From contig JAWZYU010000001.1 of assembly GCA_038380435.1 (NCBI GenBank), forward strand, positions 17,340,001 to 17,404,000: 64,000 nt of DNA, written 5' to 3'. The DNA is from Ryuthela nishihirai. Taxonomy: Eukaryota; Arthropoda; Arachnida; Araneae; Heptathelidae. A program made the position numbers and the translations under genes. This document shows positions 32,585 through 43,443 of this stretch, one piece after another. The notes beneath the pieces were generated by a model. That model searched no databases. It worked only from the letters and a program-made list of their open reading frames with translations, and was not told the origin of the DNA. How positions within the stretch are numbered: the first letter of the stretch is position 1; every line of letters begins with the position of its first letter.

Positions 32585-34038
32585 TTAGTTTTTTTTTACA
32601 TTTAATTCTAGTTCATTTTTAGTACGCCATTTTTTAATAATCATTAAACTACTATTAATATTTCCAAGTAATGCTTCATCTTCTGCATCGAAAACTATGG
32701 ATGTCTCATCCGCAAAAGAAATAATTTGTCCTCCATTTTTTAATTTACAGAAATCATTGATATATATATATAACAAAAGGTAAAGGACCCAACACAGAAC
32801 CCTGTGGGACTTCACTTAGGGTCAATAACGTTTTACTTTTAAAATTATTAATAATCACTCTTTGCTTTCTATTCTCAATGAAGCTTTTAAACCAATCATA
32901 GACTACACCACGAAAACCACAAAATTTCTGCTTATGTAAAAGTATTTTATGATTAATAGAGTCAAATGCTTTTCTGATGTCTAAAAAAACCCCAATAATC
33001 TTTATATTATTATTAATGCCCTTATAAATCAATTCATTAAATTTTATTAGTGCATGAGACGTACTGCAATTTTCACGGAAACCAAACTGATTTGTTTGCA
33101 AAAAACTCAATGCTATCCAAATAACAAACCACACTTTTTTTTAACTTTTTTTCAATGACTTTAGTGAAAATTGGTAAAATTGCAATAGATCGATAATTAT
33201 TATAATCATCTCTGTCCCTCTCCCCACCCCCCTTATAGATTGGTTTAATTATAGAAAAATTTCAAATCGTCCAGGTTCCTGTTTCCATTGATAAATTAAT
33301 AATATAAACTAATAAATCTAATTTATGTCTAGCTATTATTTTTAGTATTTTTGCATTTAAAGTATCGTATCCTACAGCTTTATTTGTATCTAAATTTGAA
33401 ATTAAATTCAAGACTTCTTCTGTATCTGTATTCATAAAATACATAGAACTCAAGACTGGTTGTTGATCAGATATGCTAAAATTTGATTCCGATTGCCGAG
33501 ATACAGATAAACTTCGGTTACTATTAACAATTGTAAAAAATTCATAAATTTCATTCACTACAAAATTAGTTTCTTTATAATTTGGAAAAATATTATGTAC
33601 TGTTGATGTGCCTGTTATGTCATTTACTAATTTCCACTGTCGCCGTCAATCATTGTTACAGTTACTAAATAAATTCCTATAATATAAATTCTTTGCATTT
33701 TTTATAGTTATTTTAAAGTTTTTATTGTAATCTTTATATTCATTCACATAAATAATAACTAAAGGATACTTCTTTGCTTTTTTATATAACTTTTCTTTTT
33801 TATTTATACTATTTAAAATTTTATATGTAATCCATTTTTCATTAATACTTTTAACTTTATTTTTATCTCTCACACCATCAATATTATAAGTACAATCCTG
33901 CATCGCTGTATAAACCATATTAATAAATTCTTGATAAACCAAGTTAACGTTTTTGCATACTAAGATATCGTTATCCAATTTATAGTCCCTTATTTTATTT
34001 TCCAGTTTCAGATAATTTATACTACTGATGCCATGCAA
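32585..34038 (-). pseudogene. LINE ORF2 reverse transcriptase region
   Basis: Pieces in order from the N-terminal side: a linker with WITYKILNSINKKEKLYKKA and YYRNLF (34038-33646); LDTNKAVGYDTLNAKILK (33558-33262, the thumb/finger entry motif); YNNYRSIAILPIFTKVIEK (about 33210-33140, another frame); NQFGFRENCSTSHAL, VFLDIRKAFDSINHKILL and VPQGSVLGPLPFVIYI (33134-32754); and ISFADETSIVFDA (32815-32585). These are the ordered reverse-transcriptase blocks, but the catalytic FADD box reads FADE, and the frame changes at least three times. It cannot make an active enzyme. Confidence 0.85.
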
Positions 34039-34244
34039 ATTTTTATTATTTGTATTTGTTTTGTTTATTTTTTTGTGATTTTATAATCATTAAAAGTGGG
34101 TAATGGTCTGTTATTTCAGTCATGTATATAGCGCATTTATTTTTGAACATGGAATTTTCAAATATTCAATGCAACTAGCTGTTGTTGATGTAACCCTAGA
34201 TAATTCGTTTATATATGATATAAACCCATATGTGGTCATTATAC

Positions 34245-34824
34245 TTAAATATCTGTAAACTTCATTATTCTTACTATTCGATCCAAATTCATATCACCAA
34301 TTATATGTAGATTTTTACATTTTACCTTGTCTAAATAACATCCCAATTCATCTAAAAAAGCTTTTATAGTGTATTTATGAGACCTATAAATGGAAATGAA
34401 GCATAAATCATTTATCATAACCTCTAAAATCTCAGCAGTATTGAAGTTTCGGCTAAGTTTATTTTCTTCCATTGATAAATTATTTTTAAAGTAAATTATG
34501 GTACCTCCTGATTTATTATATTCTCTCCCATTAATGAACAGTTATAACCAAAAATCTTAAAATTATTCATTTCATAGTCATTAATCCATATTTCACTCAA
34601 AACAGCACATCAATAGCATAATTTATATTATATAGTAACATAAGAACTTCATCAAAAGTTTTACAAATACTCCTTATATTAACATGAAATAGATTCAAAT
34701 TATTACTTAATCCATCATTATTGTTTATAAAGTTATCTGAGTAAAAACCTAATAATCCTTGTAAATCTAGAACCTTTTTACTTTCAATTTTTTTGTTCAA
34801 TTTTTTTTTATTGTTCAATTTCAA
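34245..34824 (-). pseudogene. LINE ORF2 AP endonuclease region
   Basis: Two frame fragments. The upstream one (34824-34597) has LNLFHVNIRSICKTFDEVLM, the usual N-terminal endonuclease motif with the metal-binding Asn. The second (34472-34245) has ISIYRSHKYTIKAFLDEL and IIGDMNLDR, matching the GDFN.D box. The fragments are separated by frameshifts. The enzyme would nick target DNA to prime reverse transcription; this copy is dead. Confidence 0.8.
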
Positions 34825-34871
34825 AATCCTCCATTACAAATGATCAAGGTCATTCTCACTTGTTATTCGAA

Positions 34872-35833
34872 TTATTGTGGAATTTTCGGCTCAAAGATGG
34901 TAAGAAATTTCAGAAAAATCTTACCATCTTTGAGCCATAAACATTTGTAATTCTTTTTTATTTTAATCTGTTTGGCTTCAAAGAACAATTTCTTGTAATA
35001 TCTACAAATATGCTCATATACGTAAATTTTGGTGGTTCCAAATCTTTTATCTACTTCATTAGCAGCAACTGTTCCCTTCAATTTAAAAGCTTTCATCCAT
35101 TCATCGCGTTTTGCTCTATTTGTAAACTGAACTATCACTGGTCTAGTTTTACCTTTCGAAGTTGGTACTCTATATGCAGTGACAATATCCGTGTTATCAA
35201 CTTTTAAAGTTTTTGAAATATTATTTATAATTTCAGTTAAATTTTCTTTCGAAGATTCCGGGACACCGCTGATTTCTATGCTCATTCTCCGAGAAAAGTT
35301 TTCTAATTCATTTATCCTGTGTTGCATATCTTGTACTGTAGATTTCAAATCTGTTGTTTCTTTAATTAAATGAGCATTTTGTTCTTTTAACTGCAAAATT
35401 TCTGTTTTCAAAGCTTTTAGTTCTTTCGTATGAGGTTGATTCATTTTCTGAGTTAAATTGCAAGGATTTCACAACCTCACTCAGTTCTTTTTTTATGCTC
35501 ACAGTTATTTCAGTTTTCATACCATGTCTCCAAATCTTTTTTTGTTATTACTTCACCAGTTGAATCCAACTGAAGGTTTCCTTTATTTCCTGTGGCTTCC
35601 ACATTCATCTGTGGCTCGCAGGGTGGTTCACTTTCACCTTTCTGACACTTGAAATAAAGCCATTTGGCTTTTCGCTCCTTACTGAGCTTCTGAAAAAAAT
35701 TTTCAGTAAAACCAACACAATAGAAATGGAGATTTTCCTTACAAATTCCAGAACATTGGATAGATTCATTTTCAGCCTGTATCCGTTCATGGCATTTATC
35801 ACAATTCATACTGCACAATCTATCGCTACTCAT
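34872..35833 (-). pseudogene. LINE ORF1 (PHD finger, coiled coil, nucleic-acid binding)
   Basis: The N-terminal part (35833-35510) holds a PHD-type zinc cluster: CDKCHERIQ, CSGICKENLHFYCVGF, then WLYFKCQKG. The C-terminal part (35444-34872) begins with a heptad-rich coiled coil (LKALKTEILQLKEQNAHL, DMQHRINELENFSRR). It is followed by IEISGVPES, TAYRVP and RPVIVQFTNRAKRDEWM, resembling the FP25-like/L1-type RNA-binding domain. The two parts lie in different frames, joined by a short third-frame piece (about 35520-35440), so at least two indels separate them. Its expected role is RNA binding and chaperoning of the LINE transcript. Confidence 0.8.
34888..34936. repeat. 17-bp perfect inverted repeat in LINE
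   Basis: Arms 34888-34904 and 34920-34936 are reverse complements around a 15-bp loop at the end of ORF1. It may be a local template-switch scar that added or altered the ORF1 C-terminus. Confidence 0.75.
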
Positions 35834-36130
35834 TATAATTTACCCTAGGTATTTATCAAAACACGTTAATACTTCTTAATATTTAACAGGCTTTAACATC
35901 ATCTAGAAATTTAAATACCAATTCTAACAGCAGGTAAAATATTCTGTACTATGTTAGTTCATCAGATGGCAGCACATTATCTGTTATACATGCATATCAA
36001 CATTTTACTACGACTCAGATCGCAAGAGGCACTTAAGACTGTTATTACAAATCTATCAGTTCACTTTTCATCAGTACAACTCAGTACATCACGAGAGAGG
36101 TCACTTATACCTTCTCTACATTAGAAATTG

Positions 36131-36486
36131 AATCAGACAAGCAAAGTAAACTGGGTAAAAATCGATCAAATATTTTGTTCTAAAAAATGGCTACTTACCG
36201 CACCCACACCACCGTTTATTATTTAAGTTTCAATTGCCTTTTGATATCAATTCTTATGACTGCTGGTCGAGATATAAATAATTTGAATGAGTTCTTTGAT
36301 TTATCCACAGTCACGTTTTAACATAAAAAGCCTATTTAATAATAATAATAAATAACTAATAATATTTGAAGCAATAGAGCTTCGAAATTAGATTTCTACT
36401 GACGTGGCATGAGGTTGTAACTTAACGTTTGCAAATGAGTAGTAGCATAAATGAGAGTTCTGGGCCAGTAAATGGGTCCAAAAAAC
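36131..36486. other. Unique AT-rich sequence, no gene seen
   Basis: May include the far 5' end of the LINE, whose limit I cannot fix. A short AAT run lies near 36340. Confidence 0.35.
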
Positions 36487-36833
36487 GTAACCTGTAGTTC
36501 CCAGGTTCGAGTCCTAGCTGGGTCAGCGTTGAGATTTATCTCCGCAAAATTCCCTGCCCTGCTCACGGTCAGTAAGGGACAGCGATGGGTTTGGAAAGGC
36601 CGCCGTCCGTCGGATGGGACGTTAAGCCGTGGGACAGTGTGCGGAAGAGCCATACCCTGTGCACGTTAAAGAACACGCTGGATGGCCTTGACGGGAAGCT
36701 ACCATCTGTCTCCAACAGCTGTTCCAATAGGTCCCCTCCCCCAACCTTCTCTGAGCCTTCGGAGTCAATGTGACCTGGCCATTTAGACCATGATTGCAAA
36801 AAAGTGCCGCTCAGAGGTAAAACAACCCAAAAC
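36487..36833 (+). mobile_element. SINE-A, 5'-truncated
   Basis: Starts within the head at AACCTGTAGTTCCCAGG, so the A box is missing and the B box kept. Ends AACAACCCAAAACAAC. No clear target duplication. Confidence 0.88.
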
Positions 36834-38746
36834 AACGCATGGTATTATACATGGCATCAAGCTAAAATGATAGAGGTTAACTTAGCAATTTTAAGATATT
36901 GCACCTAGATATATATATGAACAATGTCCAATATTTTCTCCAGTCACGATTGAGGTTTTAGACGTTTAGATTAAAGTTTTAATCCTTTATCAAACTTCGC
37001 TCTTCGCTAATATAAGCCTGAAACCTTTATCGAATCTCATGGAAGAGGCGGAGCTGAAGATTTATCTCAGGTAAATTGTAGATTTACGTGCAGTTTGCTT
37101 TAATAAATTAGCGTCCGCCATGGAAGCGACAAACATGCGATCTTCATGCCAGCCGGTCGATGACATCACTCTTCAGTCACTGCTGTCGGGTGTCGGAGCT
37201 GGGAAATGGCCGCCTTGCTGCGGGACCGTGTCGTGTATCTGTTATCCAAATCCATTAAAGTTCCGCTGGGGAATTACTGTAGAAAATAAATTCATCAGCG
37301 GAGACACGGATCTGGCAGCGAGAGAGCGCTCGTGCAGCCTGCAGAGGCCTTTTGTCACATTCCTCACTGCTCTGGGGGTCGGTGCAACAGCAGCATTGAT
37401 TGGCTGGCACCTTCGTTTACGAAATGTTATCCTCCAGCGCGACTCGTCAGCAATGTGTGCGTGGTCCCCAGTCTTAAGTCGCCCTTTCCTGCAAATCGAC
37501 TTTTTGTATGGCATTAGTTGTAGATTTTTTTTCCCTCTTTTTTTGTTTTGTTTTTTGTGACATATAAAGTCGTTGCAAGAGAAAGAGATAGAGGGAAAAA
37601 AACAACCTTTTCTTTGCTGTAACTTTTAAAGAAGTTTAATCTATTAAAGGGGACAAAACTTGCAGCGAAAAACTTAAGGGGTATTGGAAGAAAATTCCGG
37701 CAGTTCTTAGATTGCCATGTGTTCTAGGTTCATTCAGTAAACGGATTCGATTGTCTGTAAAGGTAAAAGAGGAAGAAAAAGAAGAAATGTGTGAAGGCTG
37801 CTGTTTTTTTTATTTTTATCCTTTTTTAGATCCTCGGCTTTGGAGTGGGTTCTGTCTGTGCTTTGACTACCGCTCTTTCGTGCGAAAAACAGAATTTTTC
37901 AGAGCTTTCATCAGAGTAAAAAAAACCAAGTCGCAAAGAGGATCACGCTGTCAATCCTCAAAGAGAGACCGTATGAATTTTTCATCCTTCCAAGAAACAG
38001 AAATGCTGTAAAGACAACTTCTGCTATCTCACGGAGATGAGCACGAATGCCCCTCCCCCATCCACCCCAAATCTCTGCACGCTCTGCTGCAACCGAATGC
38101 GTCAGGGAGTAACAATAACGGTTAACATTTTCACTTCTTCCAGGAGAGAAGAACGTTTTCGAGTCCACAAAAGAATGCGCTAAAGCCAATTGTGCCATCC
38201 TATTCTGAAAAGAGAACAACAGAAGAGGAAATAACAGTGGATCGGGGCCATAGAGGCCGACATAATCAGAGATATTTTCTGTTTCGACTTTCTTTGAGAC
38301 TGCATGTGGGCAATTACGATGACCCAGATGGTCAATTCTCCGAATACTCTTCAATGATATTAGAGGAGTCTGAAAAAGAATTCCTCCCCCTCCCTCTTTT
38401 GATGTCTTCTCGTGTCATTATTAAGACATGTCACTTCTGTCACGTGCCTCGCTGGTCTCCTAATTCGATTCTCAAGTGATTGTTTATATCGTTTAGAGTT
38501 TTACACTGAGGACGTCCGAAAAGTAGTTTTTTTTTTCTCAGATAGTTGAACAAAAGGAAAAAAAAACTTGTTCGAAGTCGTCTCTTTTTTTAACATGAAC
38601 GGTAATCATGTTTCGCCTAAAAGTAGATAAAGGAAAACAAAATGGATGTATTGGCCCCAAAACACTCCATGAAACATTAAATCAGAATCTTGCAACTACA
38701 GCTCACGATGTATCCTTCTCCGGCCTAAAAGGGCTGATCTTTGGGG
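36834..38746. other. Repeat-poor unique block with a GC-richer core
   Basis: About 1.9 kb without a recognised element. The part at 37110-37510 is markedly less AT-rich and contains a 146-codon plus frame (37120-37560) and overlapping minus frames; none shows a known domain. The plus frame ends in a T-rich, low-complexity tail, which argues against a protein. Conserved non-coding DNA or a diverged exon are alternatives. Confidence 0.4.
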
Positions 38747-38758
38747 AGAAGGCAAGGT

Positions 38759-39145
38759 TGGGTTGGGTTGTTTTACCTCTGAGCGGCACTTTTTTGCACA
38801 CCATGGGCTAAATGGCTTGGTCACATGGACCCCGGAGGCTCAGATAAGGTTGGGGGAGGGGACCCACTGGAACAGCTGTTGGGAGACAGATGGTAGCCCC
38901 CCGTCAAGGCCATCCAGCGTGTTCTTTAACGTGCACAGGGTATGGCTCTCCCGCACACGGGGCCACTGCTTAACGTCCCATCCGACGGACGGCGGCCTTT
39001 TCAATTCCATCGGTGTCCCCTACTGACCGTGGGCAGGGCGAGGAATTTTGCAGAGATAAATCTCAACGCTCACCCAGCTGGGACTCGAACCTGGGAACTA
39101 CAGATTACGAGCCTGAAGCGCTACCGACTGAGCCACCCCCGCCCC
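38759..39145 (-). mobile_element. SINE-A
   Basis: Full length; 12-bp target duplication AGAAGGCAAGGT (38747-38758 and 39146-39157). Confidence 0.94.
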
Positions 39146-39157
39146 AGAAGGCAAGGT

Positions 39158-39452
39158 CCGATTCTATTTGGAGAGGGTAAGAGCAATCCCTGCCGATGAT
39201 TCTGATGATTGCTCATCAGAATGCAATGGAGACAAAAAAAATGCATAAACTTGTGCATATTTCACGCATTTTTCAAAAATGCTTATAAACCCCTAAAAAG
39301 AAGGGGGAAATGTTACACTGCAATGGAAATGCAATCTCTTGGCTCTCCTATCCTTCACCTTTTTCCTACTTAATTGCGTCACTTGCTCCCCCTCTCCCTT
39401 TATGTTTTCTAGATTCGGTCTGCTTACAAGTAAAAATATTGAAGGGTATTTA
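39158..39452. other. Unique sequence between SINEs, no gene seen
   Basis: GATGATTCTGATGATTGCTCATCAGAA near 39196 forms a small imperfect hairpin; otherwise featureless. Confidence 0.35.
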
Positions 39453-39838
39453 TGGGCGGGGGTGGCTCAGTCGGTAGCGCGCCAGGCTCGTAATCTGTAG
39501 TTTCCAGGTTCGAGTCCCAGCTGGGTCAGCGTTGAGATTTATCTCCGCAAAATTCCCCGCCCTGCCCACGGTCAGTAGGGGACACCGATGGGCTTGGAAA
39601 GGCCGTCGTCCGTCGGATGGGACGTTAAGCCGTGGGCCCGTGTGCGGGAGAGCCATACCCTGTGCACGTTAAAGAACACGCTGGATGGCCTTGACGGGAG
39701 ACTACCATCTGTCTCCCAACAGCTGTTCCAGTGGGTCCCCTCCCCCAACCTTCTCTGAGCCTTCGGGGTCCATGTGACCTGGCCATTTAGCCCATTGTGT
39801 GCAAAAAAGTGCCCCTCAGAGGTAAAACAACCCAAAAC
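39453..39838 (+). mobile_element. SINE-A
   Basis: Full length, few substitutions, tail AACAACCCAAAACAAA. A target duplication is not certain. Confidence 0.92.
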
Positions 39839-39975
39839 AAATTGAGTAGGTAAATCGGCCTCCCTTATCTTCTTCCTTCGAAGTGAATACGAACTCAGTA
39901 AATGATTGCACCATCGATATGCTTTAGGTTTATTTTCTACTTTTTAGGGCCCTATAGGAAGATAGGTATTTTTTT
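39839..39975. mobile_element. Foldback element, single arm
   Basis: Matches the right arm and inner loop of the foldback at 29018: TTATCTTCTTCCTTCGAAGTGAATACGAA in pieces, CACCATCGATATGCTTTAGG, TTTTCTACTTTTTAGGG and GGAAGATAGGTATTT. Only one arm is present. Confidence 0.6.
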
Positions 39976-40079
39976 TTATTTAAATATATATTTTTTTGTT
40001 TGCCACTAAAAACACCTACCTTCGAAAACTTTGATATATGACTAATAAATATCGAGCACATTTACCCTTTTGGTGTCAG

Positions 40080-40990
40080 GTTTGAGATATCCCACGACAT
40101 TCGAAATGTCACAAGCTTTGAATTGCGATACAACTCGTCAAAGTCGACCCCTGCAAAAAACCGCTCCCCCACATTTTATCAGGAGGGAATAGTGGGAACA
40201 AAATTCGAAAAGTTTGCGACCGTTAATAGACAAGTTTTCATTTGACACCTGACTCGTAACTGTAGGCCATCGGGTTCCGATGATATAGTAGAATAACTTT
40301 TATATTTCCTGAATCCCCTGAGGGGGTTGAAAATATGGGGGATGATTGTTTTATAGCCTATGACACTCCCCGCATCACAAGCTTTCATTCGACACATAGC
40401 CTTGTTATTTTTAGCACTCTCGTTCAGGAGATATAGGGGAACAATGATTATAATTTCCTCCCCCTTTTTTGTAGGGGGGAAGAAAATACGGGGATCAATT
40501 TTTTCTAACCTACGATATTCCCGGCTTCAGATGATTTCATTCTACGTATAGCATTTTACTTTCGACCTTCGCCCGTTCTGTTTTACCTCTGAGCGGCACT
40601 TTTTTGCACACCATGGGCTAAATGGCCAGGCCACATGGACCCCGAAGGCTCAGAGAAGGTTGGGGGAGGGGACCCACTAGAATAGCTGTTGGGAGACAAA
40701 TGGTAGCCTCCCGTCAAGGCCATCCAGCGTGTTCTTTAACGTGCATAGGGTATGGCTCTCCCGCACACGGGGCCACGGCTTAACGTCCCATCCGACGGAC
40801 GGCGGACTTTCCAAGCCCATCGGTGTCCCCTACTGACCGTGGGCAGGGCGGGGAATTTTGCGGAGATAAATCTCAACGCTGACCCAGCTGGGACGGAGAT
40901 ATAGCTTAAAAATGGTTTTCACATTTTCCGTTTTTAGGGGGGAGAAAGCACGAGAGATCAATTTTTTATAGCCATAACATTCCCCTATAT
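40080..40990. repeat. Degenerate satellite-like tandem repeat, about 150-bp unit
   Basis: The motif TTCATT(T/C)GACAC recurs at 40237 and 40384, and TTCATTCTACG at 40536. Each is followed by CGTTC..GGAGATATAG-like and AGGGGG..GA..ATA.GGGGATCAATT-like blocks, then TTTTATAGCC...CCCC. A SINE-A interrupts the third unit between CGTTC and GGAGATATAG. The units are strongly diverged from one another. Confidence 0.6.
40577..40894 (-). mobile_element. SINE-A, 5'-truncated
   Basis: Begins at TCTGTTTTACCTCTGAGCGG and stops at CCCAGCTGGGAC, just before the B box, so the pol III promoter is missing. It sits inside the degenerate satellite. Confidence 0.9.
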
Positions 40991-41288
40991 TCTAATATTC
41001 TAAGAATATCATAATTTCTGTGTCTTCTAATTTTTTCGCGTTAATTTCAATAAGTGCAGAACTTTCACAAGCTTTCATTTTGGTGCATAAATTGTTAAAT
41101 TTTTCCATCGCGTTCGAAAGACATGGTGAAACAAGTTTTGTCAAATCACCACACTGAGAAATGTCAAAGTCAAAGAAAGCAAAGGAAGATAGGTAATAAA
41201 AAGGGAAATCAACTCGTTGTATTTCACATGCAATGTAGCAACGATAATTATTCAAAAATGTTGACGTTTTATTTTCAGGAGCGTCCCC

Positions 41289-41372
41289 TACTATGGCATA
41301 TAAACTGACAGGCTCCTGTCAGACCTCTGTGGCAAGCAGCTTCTTGAGGGGGTATTTATTTATTTATTTATC
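41289..41372 (+). mobile_element. SINE-B, 5'-truncated
   Basis: Only the 3' half: CTATGGCATATAAACTGACAGG, GACCTCTGTGGCAAGCAGC, then a TATTTATTTATTTAT tail. Confidence 0.88.
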
Positions 41373-41952
41373 TCAATCTCGAGATTTCAACTGATTATAT
41401 TAATTTAGTAATTCCATAGCAAATGCGCCAAATGTTCCTTTGCAGTATGTTAATTGATATCACTTGATTGCCTTTAATGATAATCTACAATTTCTGTGTT
41501 TAGAGAAGACATCTGGGACTTCCTCGGATATAAAGATTCTTACTCTCAAAGTGTTCTGTTTTCATCCCAGCGGCAATCCATTACTATTTTATGAGCAAAG
41601 AATCCATCGTAAGCCTCAGTTTAGATGCATAATCGGGCTATTTGATCAGGTGAAACGAAAATAGATGTAATCTCTGATTCCGTCCCATTTAGCTTAGACA
41701 TCAAGTATCAAATTCGTTCCATTTAAATTGGACACTGTAAACGTTAATACTGAAGAAATACGACAGATGTAAAACTTGGAATTTTATGATACAGATTCTT
41801 TAAGGTACATTTGTTTGTAATAGCATTTGATCATCATATTTTATTCATGTAGCTCATGATATCCAAAATTGTACTTTTGGGTAGAGAAATGCTCTCAGGT
41901 CATTTCAAAAAACTTTAACCCAATAGCCTTCAGGAAGAATTTCTAATCTTAC
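41373..41952. other. Unique AT-rich sequence, no gene seen
   Basis: A 66-codon plus frame (41464-41664) without recognised domain. No RNA gene signal. Confidence 0.4.
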
Positions 41953-42087
41953 AAGAATATCATAATTTCTGAGTCTTCTCATTTTTCAGCTTTAATTTCA
42001 ATAAGTGCATAACTTTATCCGCAACAACTGCATATTTTAATCGATTTGTTTAACGTTTTATTGCATTAAGCCATAATTATATATAAG

Positions 42088-42308
42088 TACTGTTGCTCAA
42101 AAAAGTATCCGAACACTATGATTGATTACAAAATTCAGAAAAAATATCTGCCAAAATTTTTTTCAGAAATTAGTGATCTGGCAACCTTCGTGTCACGTGA
42201 CACGAAGGTTGCCAGATCACTAATTTCTGAAACAAATATCGTTGCCAGATATTTTTTCTGAATTCTGTAATCAACAATAGGGTTCGAATACTTTTTTGAG
42301 TGACAGTA
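42088..42308. mobile_element. Palindromic Tc1-like MITE
   Basis: Complete, with a perfect CACGTG-centred core. Both arms carry TTTCAGAAATTAGTG where other copies have TTTAGAAATTAGTG; the outer arms differ more (ATGATTGATTACAAAATTC at the left). Confidence 0.9.
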
Positions 42309-42417
42309 CAAGAGTAAGTCGGTTTATGTTTCCCATCAAATCAACAAATATCTGGATCATATAATCACCACATGTTAATACCAAATAGTGTCACTAAATC
42401 ACTAAGTAACTTATTGA

Positions 42418-42803
42418 CAGGGGCGGCTCAGTCGGTAGCGCGCCAGGCTCGTAATCTGTAGTTCCCAGGTTCGAGTCCCAGCTGGGTCAGCGTTGAGATT
42501 TATCTCCGCAAAATTCCCCGCCCTGCCCACGGTTAGTAGGGGACACCGATGGGCTTGGAAAGGCCGCCGTCCGTCGGATGGGACGTTAAGCCGTGGCCCC
42601 GTGTGTGGGAGAGAGCCATACTGTGCACGTTAAAGAACACGCTGGATGGCCCTGACGGGGGGCTACCATCTGTCTCCCAACAGCTGTTCCAGTGGGTCCC
42701 CTCCCCCAACCATCTCTGAGCCTTCGGGGTCCATGTGACCTGGCCATTTAGCCCATGGTGTGCAAAAAAGTGCAGCTCAGAGGTAAAACAACCCAACCCA
42801 ACT
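42418..42803 (+). mobile_element. SINE-A with unusually long flanking duplication
   Basis: Head shortened to GGGGCGGCTCAGTCGG; the rest is complete. The flanks 42384-42417 and 42804-42840 are similar over about 37 bp (CAAATAGTGTCACT...ATCACTAAGT.AC), far longer than the usual 10-14 bp. Confidence 0.9.
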
Positions 42804-42840
42804 CAAATAGTGTCACTTATCACTAAGTCACTGTTATGCA

Positions 42841-43084
42841 TTCGTTCTGTGAGGCACAGATTCGGAGTGAAGATGCAGAAGCCTTGCACTTGCATGCGAA
42901 GCTGAAGATCCAAGTCGTAAATCGGTTTCTTTTGGTACAACGAAAATCTATTGACAGCTTGCTGATATGTATGACTTAGATGTTCTTCAGTGCAACGTGT
43001 GAGGATATGATACCTTGAGTTCGAAAATGGTCGTGAGTGTATTGGATGAGGATTTCCGCACTCCGCGATGGGTAAATGTTCGCC
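42841..43084. other. Unique sequence upstream of the mariner scrap
   Basis: Open on the minus strand (103 codons, 42803-43114) with no recognised domain. It could be decayed transposase sequence on the plus strand, since the motif that follows is mariner-like. Confidence 0.35.
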
Positions 43085-43166
43085 ATCCGTCATACATTCT
43101 AGAACTGGCACCACCAGATTTTCACTTTTTAGGAAGATGAAGAAGTATCTCCGTGTACGACGAGTT
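43085..43166 (+). pseudogene. Mariner/Tc1 transposase C-terminal scrap
   Basis: The plus strand reads HPSYILELAPPDFHFLG, then a frame break, then KKYLRVRRVF. This resembles the conserved HPPYSPDLAPSDFHLFG...LKK.L block around the third catalytic aspartate of mariner transposases. Only some 25 residues are recognisable, interrupted by a stop and a frameshift. It ends where a LINE tail begins. Confidence 0.55.
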
Positions 43167-43440
43167 TTTTAATAATAACTCTTTATTTCCTTTTTGCATT
43201 TACATGTAGAGCGTTGATCATAACAAGCTCTATGAGCTTGTCTTAAACAAATGCTACATACATACTCCTTACAAATAGCACATACAGTTAATCGAAAAAA
43301 TAGAAAAACATTTAAATAGAGTAAGATTGTTAGTAAAATCCCTGCGAAGCTTGGTATAGATCATCCGCATGAAACGTTAAATATATGCAGTTACAATAGT
43401 TGATATACATCGGTTACATATTGATATTCATACATAAGAA
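43167..43440 (-). mobile_element. LINE 3' tail (CR1/Jockey group), 5'-truncated
   Basis: On the minus strand it ends with GGAAATAAAGAGTTATTATT followed by an A run, a plausible polyadenylation signal and tail. A stem-loop ACAAGCTC/GAGCTTGT at 43217-43236 corresponds in position to those at 31660 and 62962. No coding sequence is recognised, so this is 3' UTR only. Confidence 0.5.
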
Positions 43441-43443
43441 GTC

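Larger units (their letters stand above)
31497..36130 (-). mobile_element. CR1/Jockey-group LINE, near full length, defective
   Basis: Read right to left: a 5' leader of about 300 bp (limit uncertain), an ORF1 with PHD finger and coiled coil, an ORF2 with AP endonuclease and reverse transcriptase, then a long 3' region ending near 31497 with AATAAATTTG-type signals. At about 31830-31920 the minus strand still encodes FKKCLHAYLSKLDN, the usual end of such polyproteins. A stem-loop GAGCT...AGCTC sits at 31660-31676. Several frameshifts and stops break both ORFs. The CR1 versus Jockey assignment is from motif style only. Confidence 0.8.
41003..42018. repeat. Direct repeat pair of about 66 bp
   Basis: AAGAATATCATAATTTCTG.GTCTTCT at 41003 and 41953 both continue to TTAATTTCAATAAGTGCA.AACTTT. 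The copies are about 950 bp apart. They may be ends of a larger unrecognised element or two copies of a dispersed repeat. Confidence 0.6.

Noticed and set aside
37120..37560. 146-codon frame as a host protein
   Set aside because: No recognisable domain, overlapping open frames on the other strand, and a low-complexity T-rich end suggest chance openness in a GC-richer patch.
42803..43114. 103-codon minus frame as a protein
   Set aside because: It overlaps SINE-A tail sequence at one end and a plus-strand mariner-like scrap at the other; no domain recognised.
43085..43166. Mariner scrap as the autonomous source of the palindromic MITE
   Set aside because: It lies next to no matching terminal repeats; superfamily resemblance alone is not enough.
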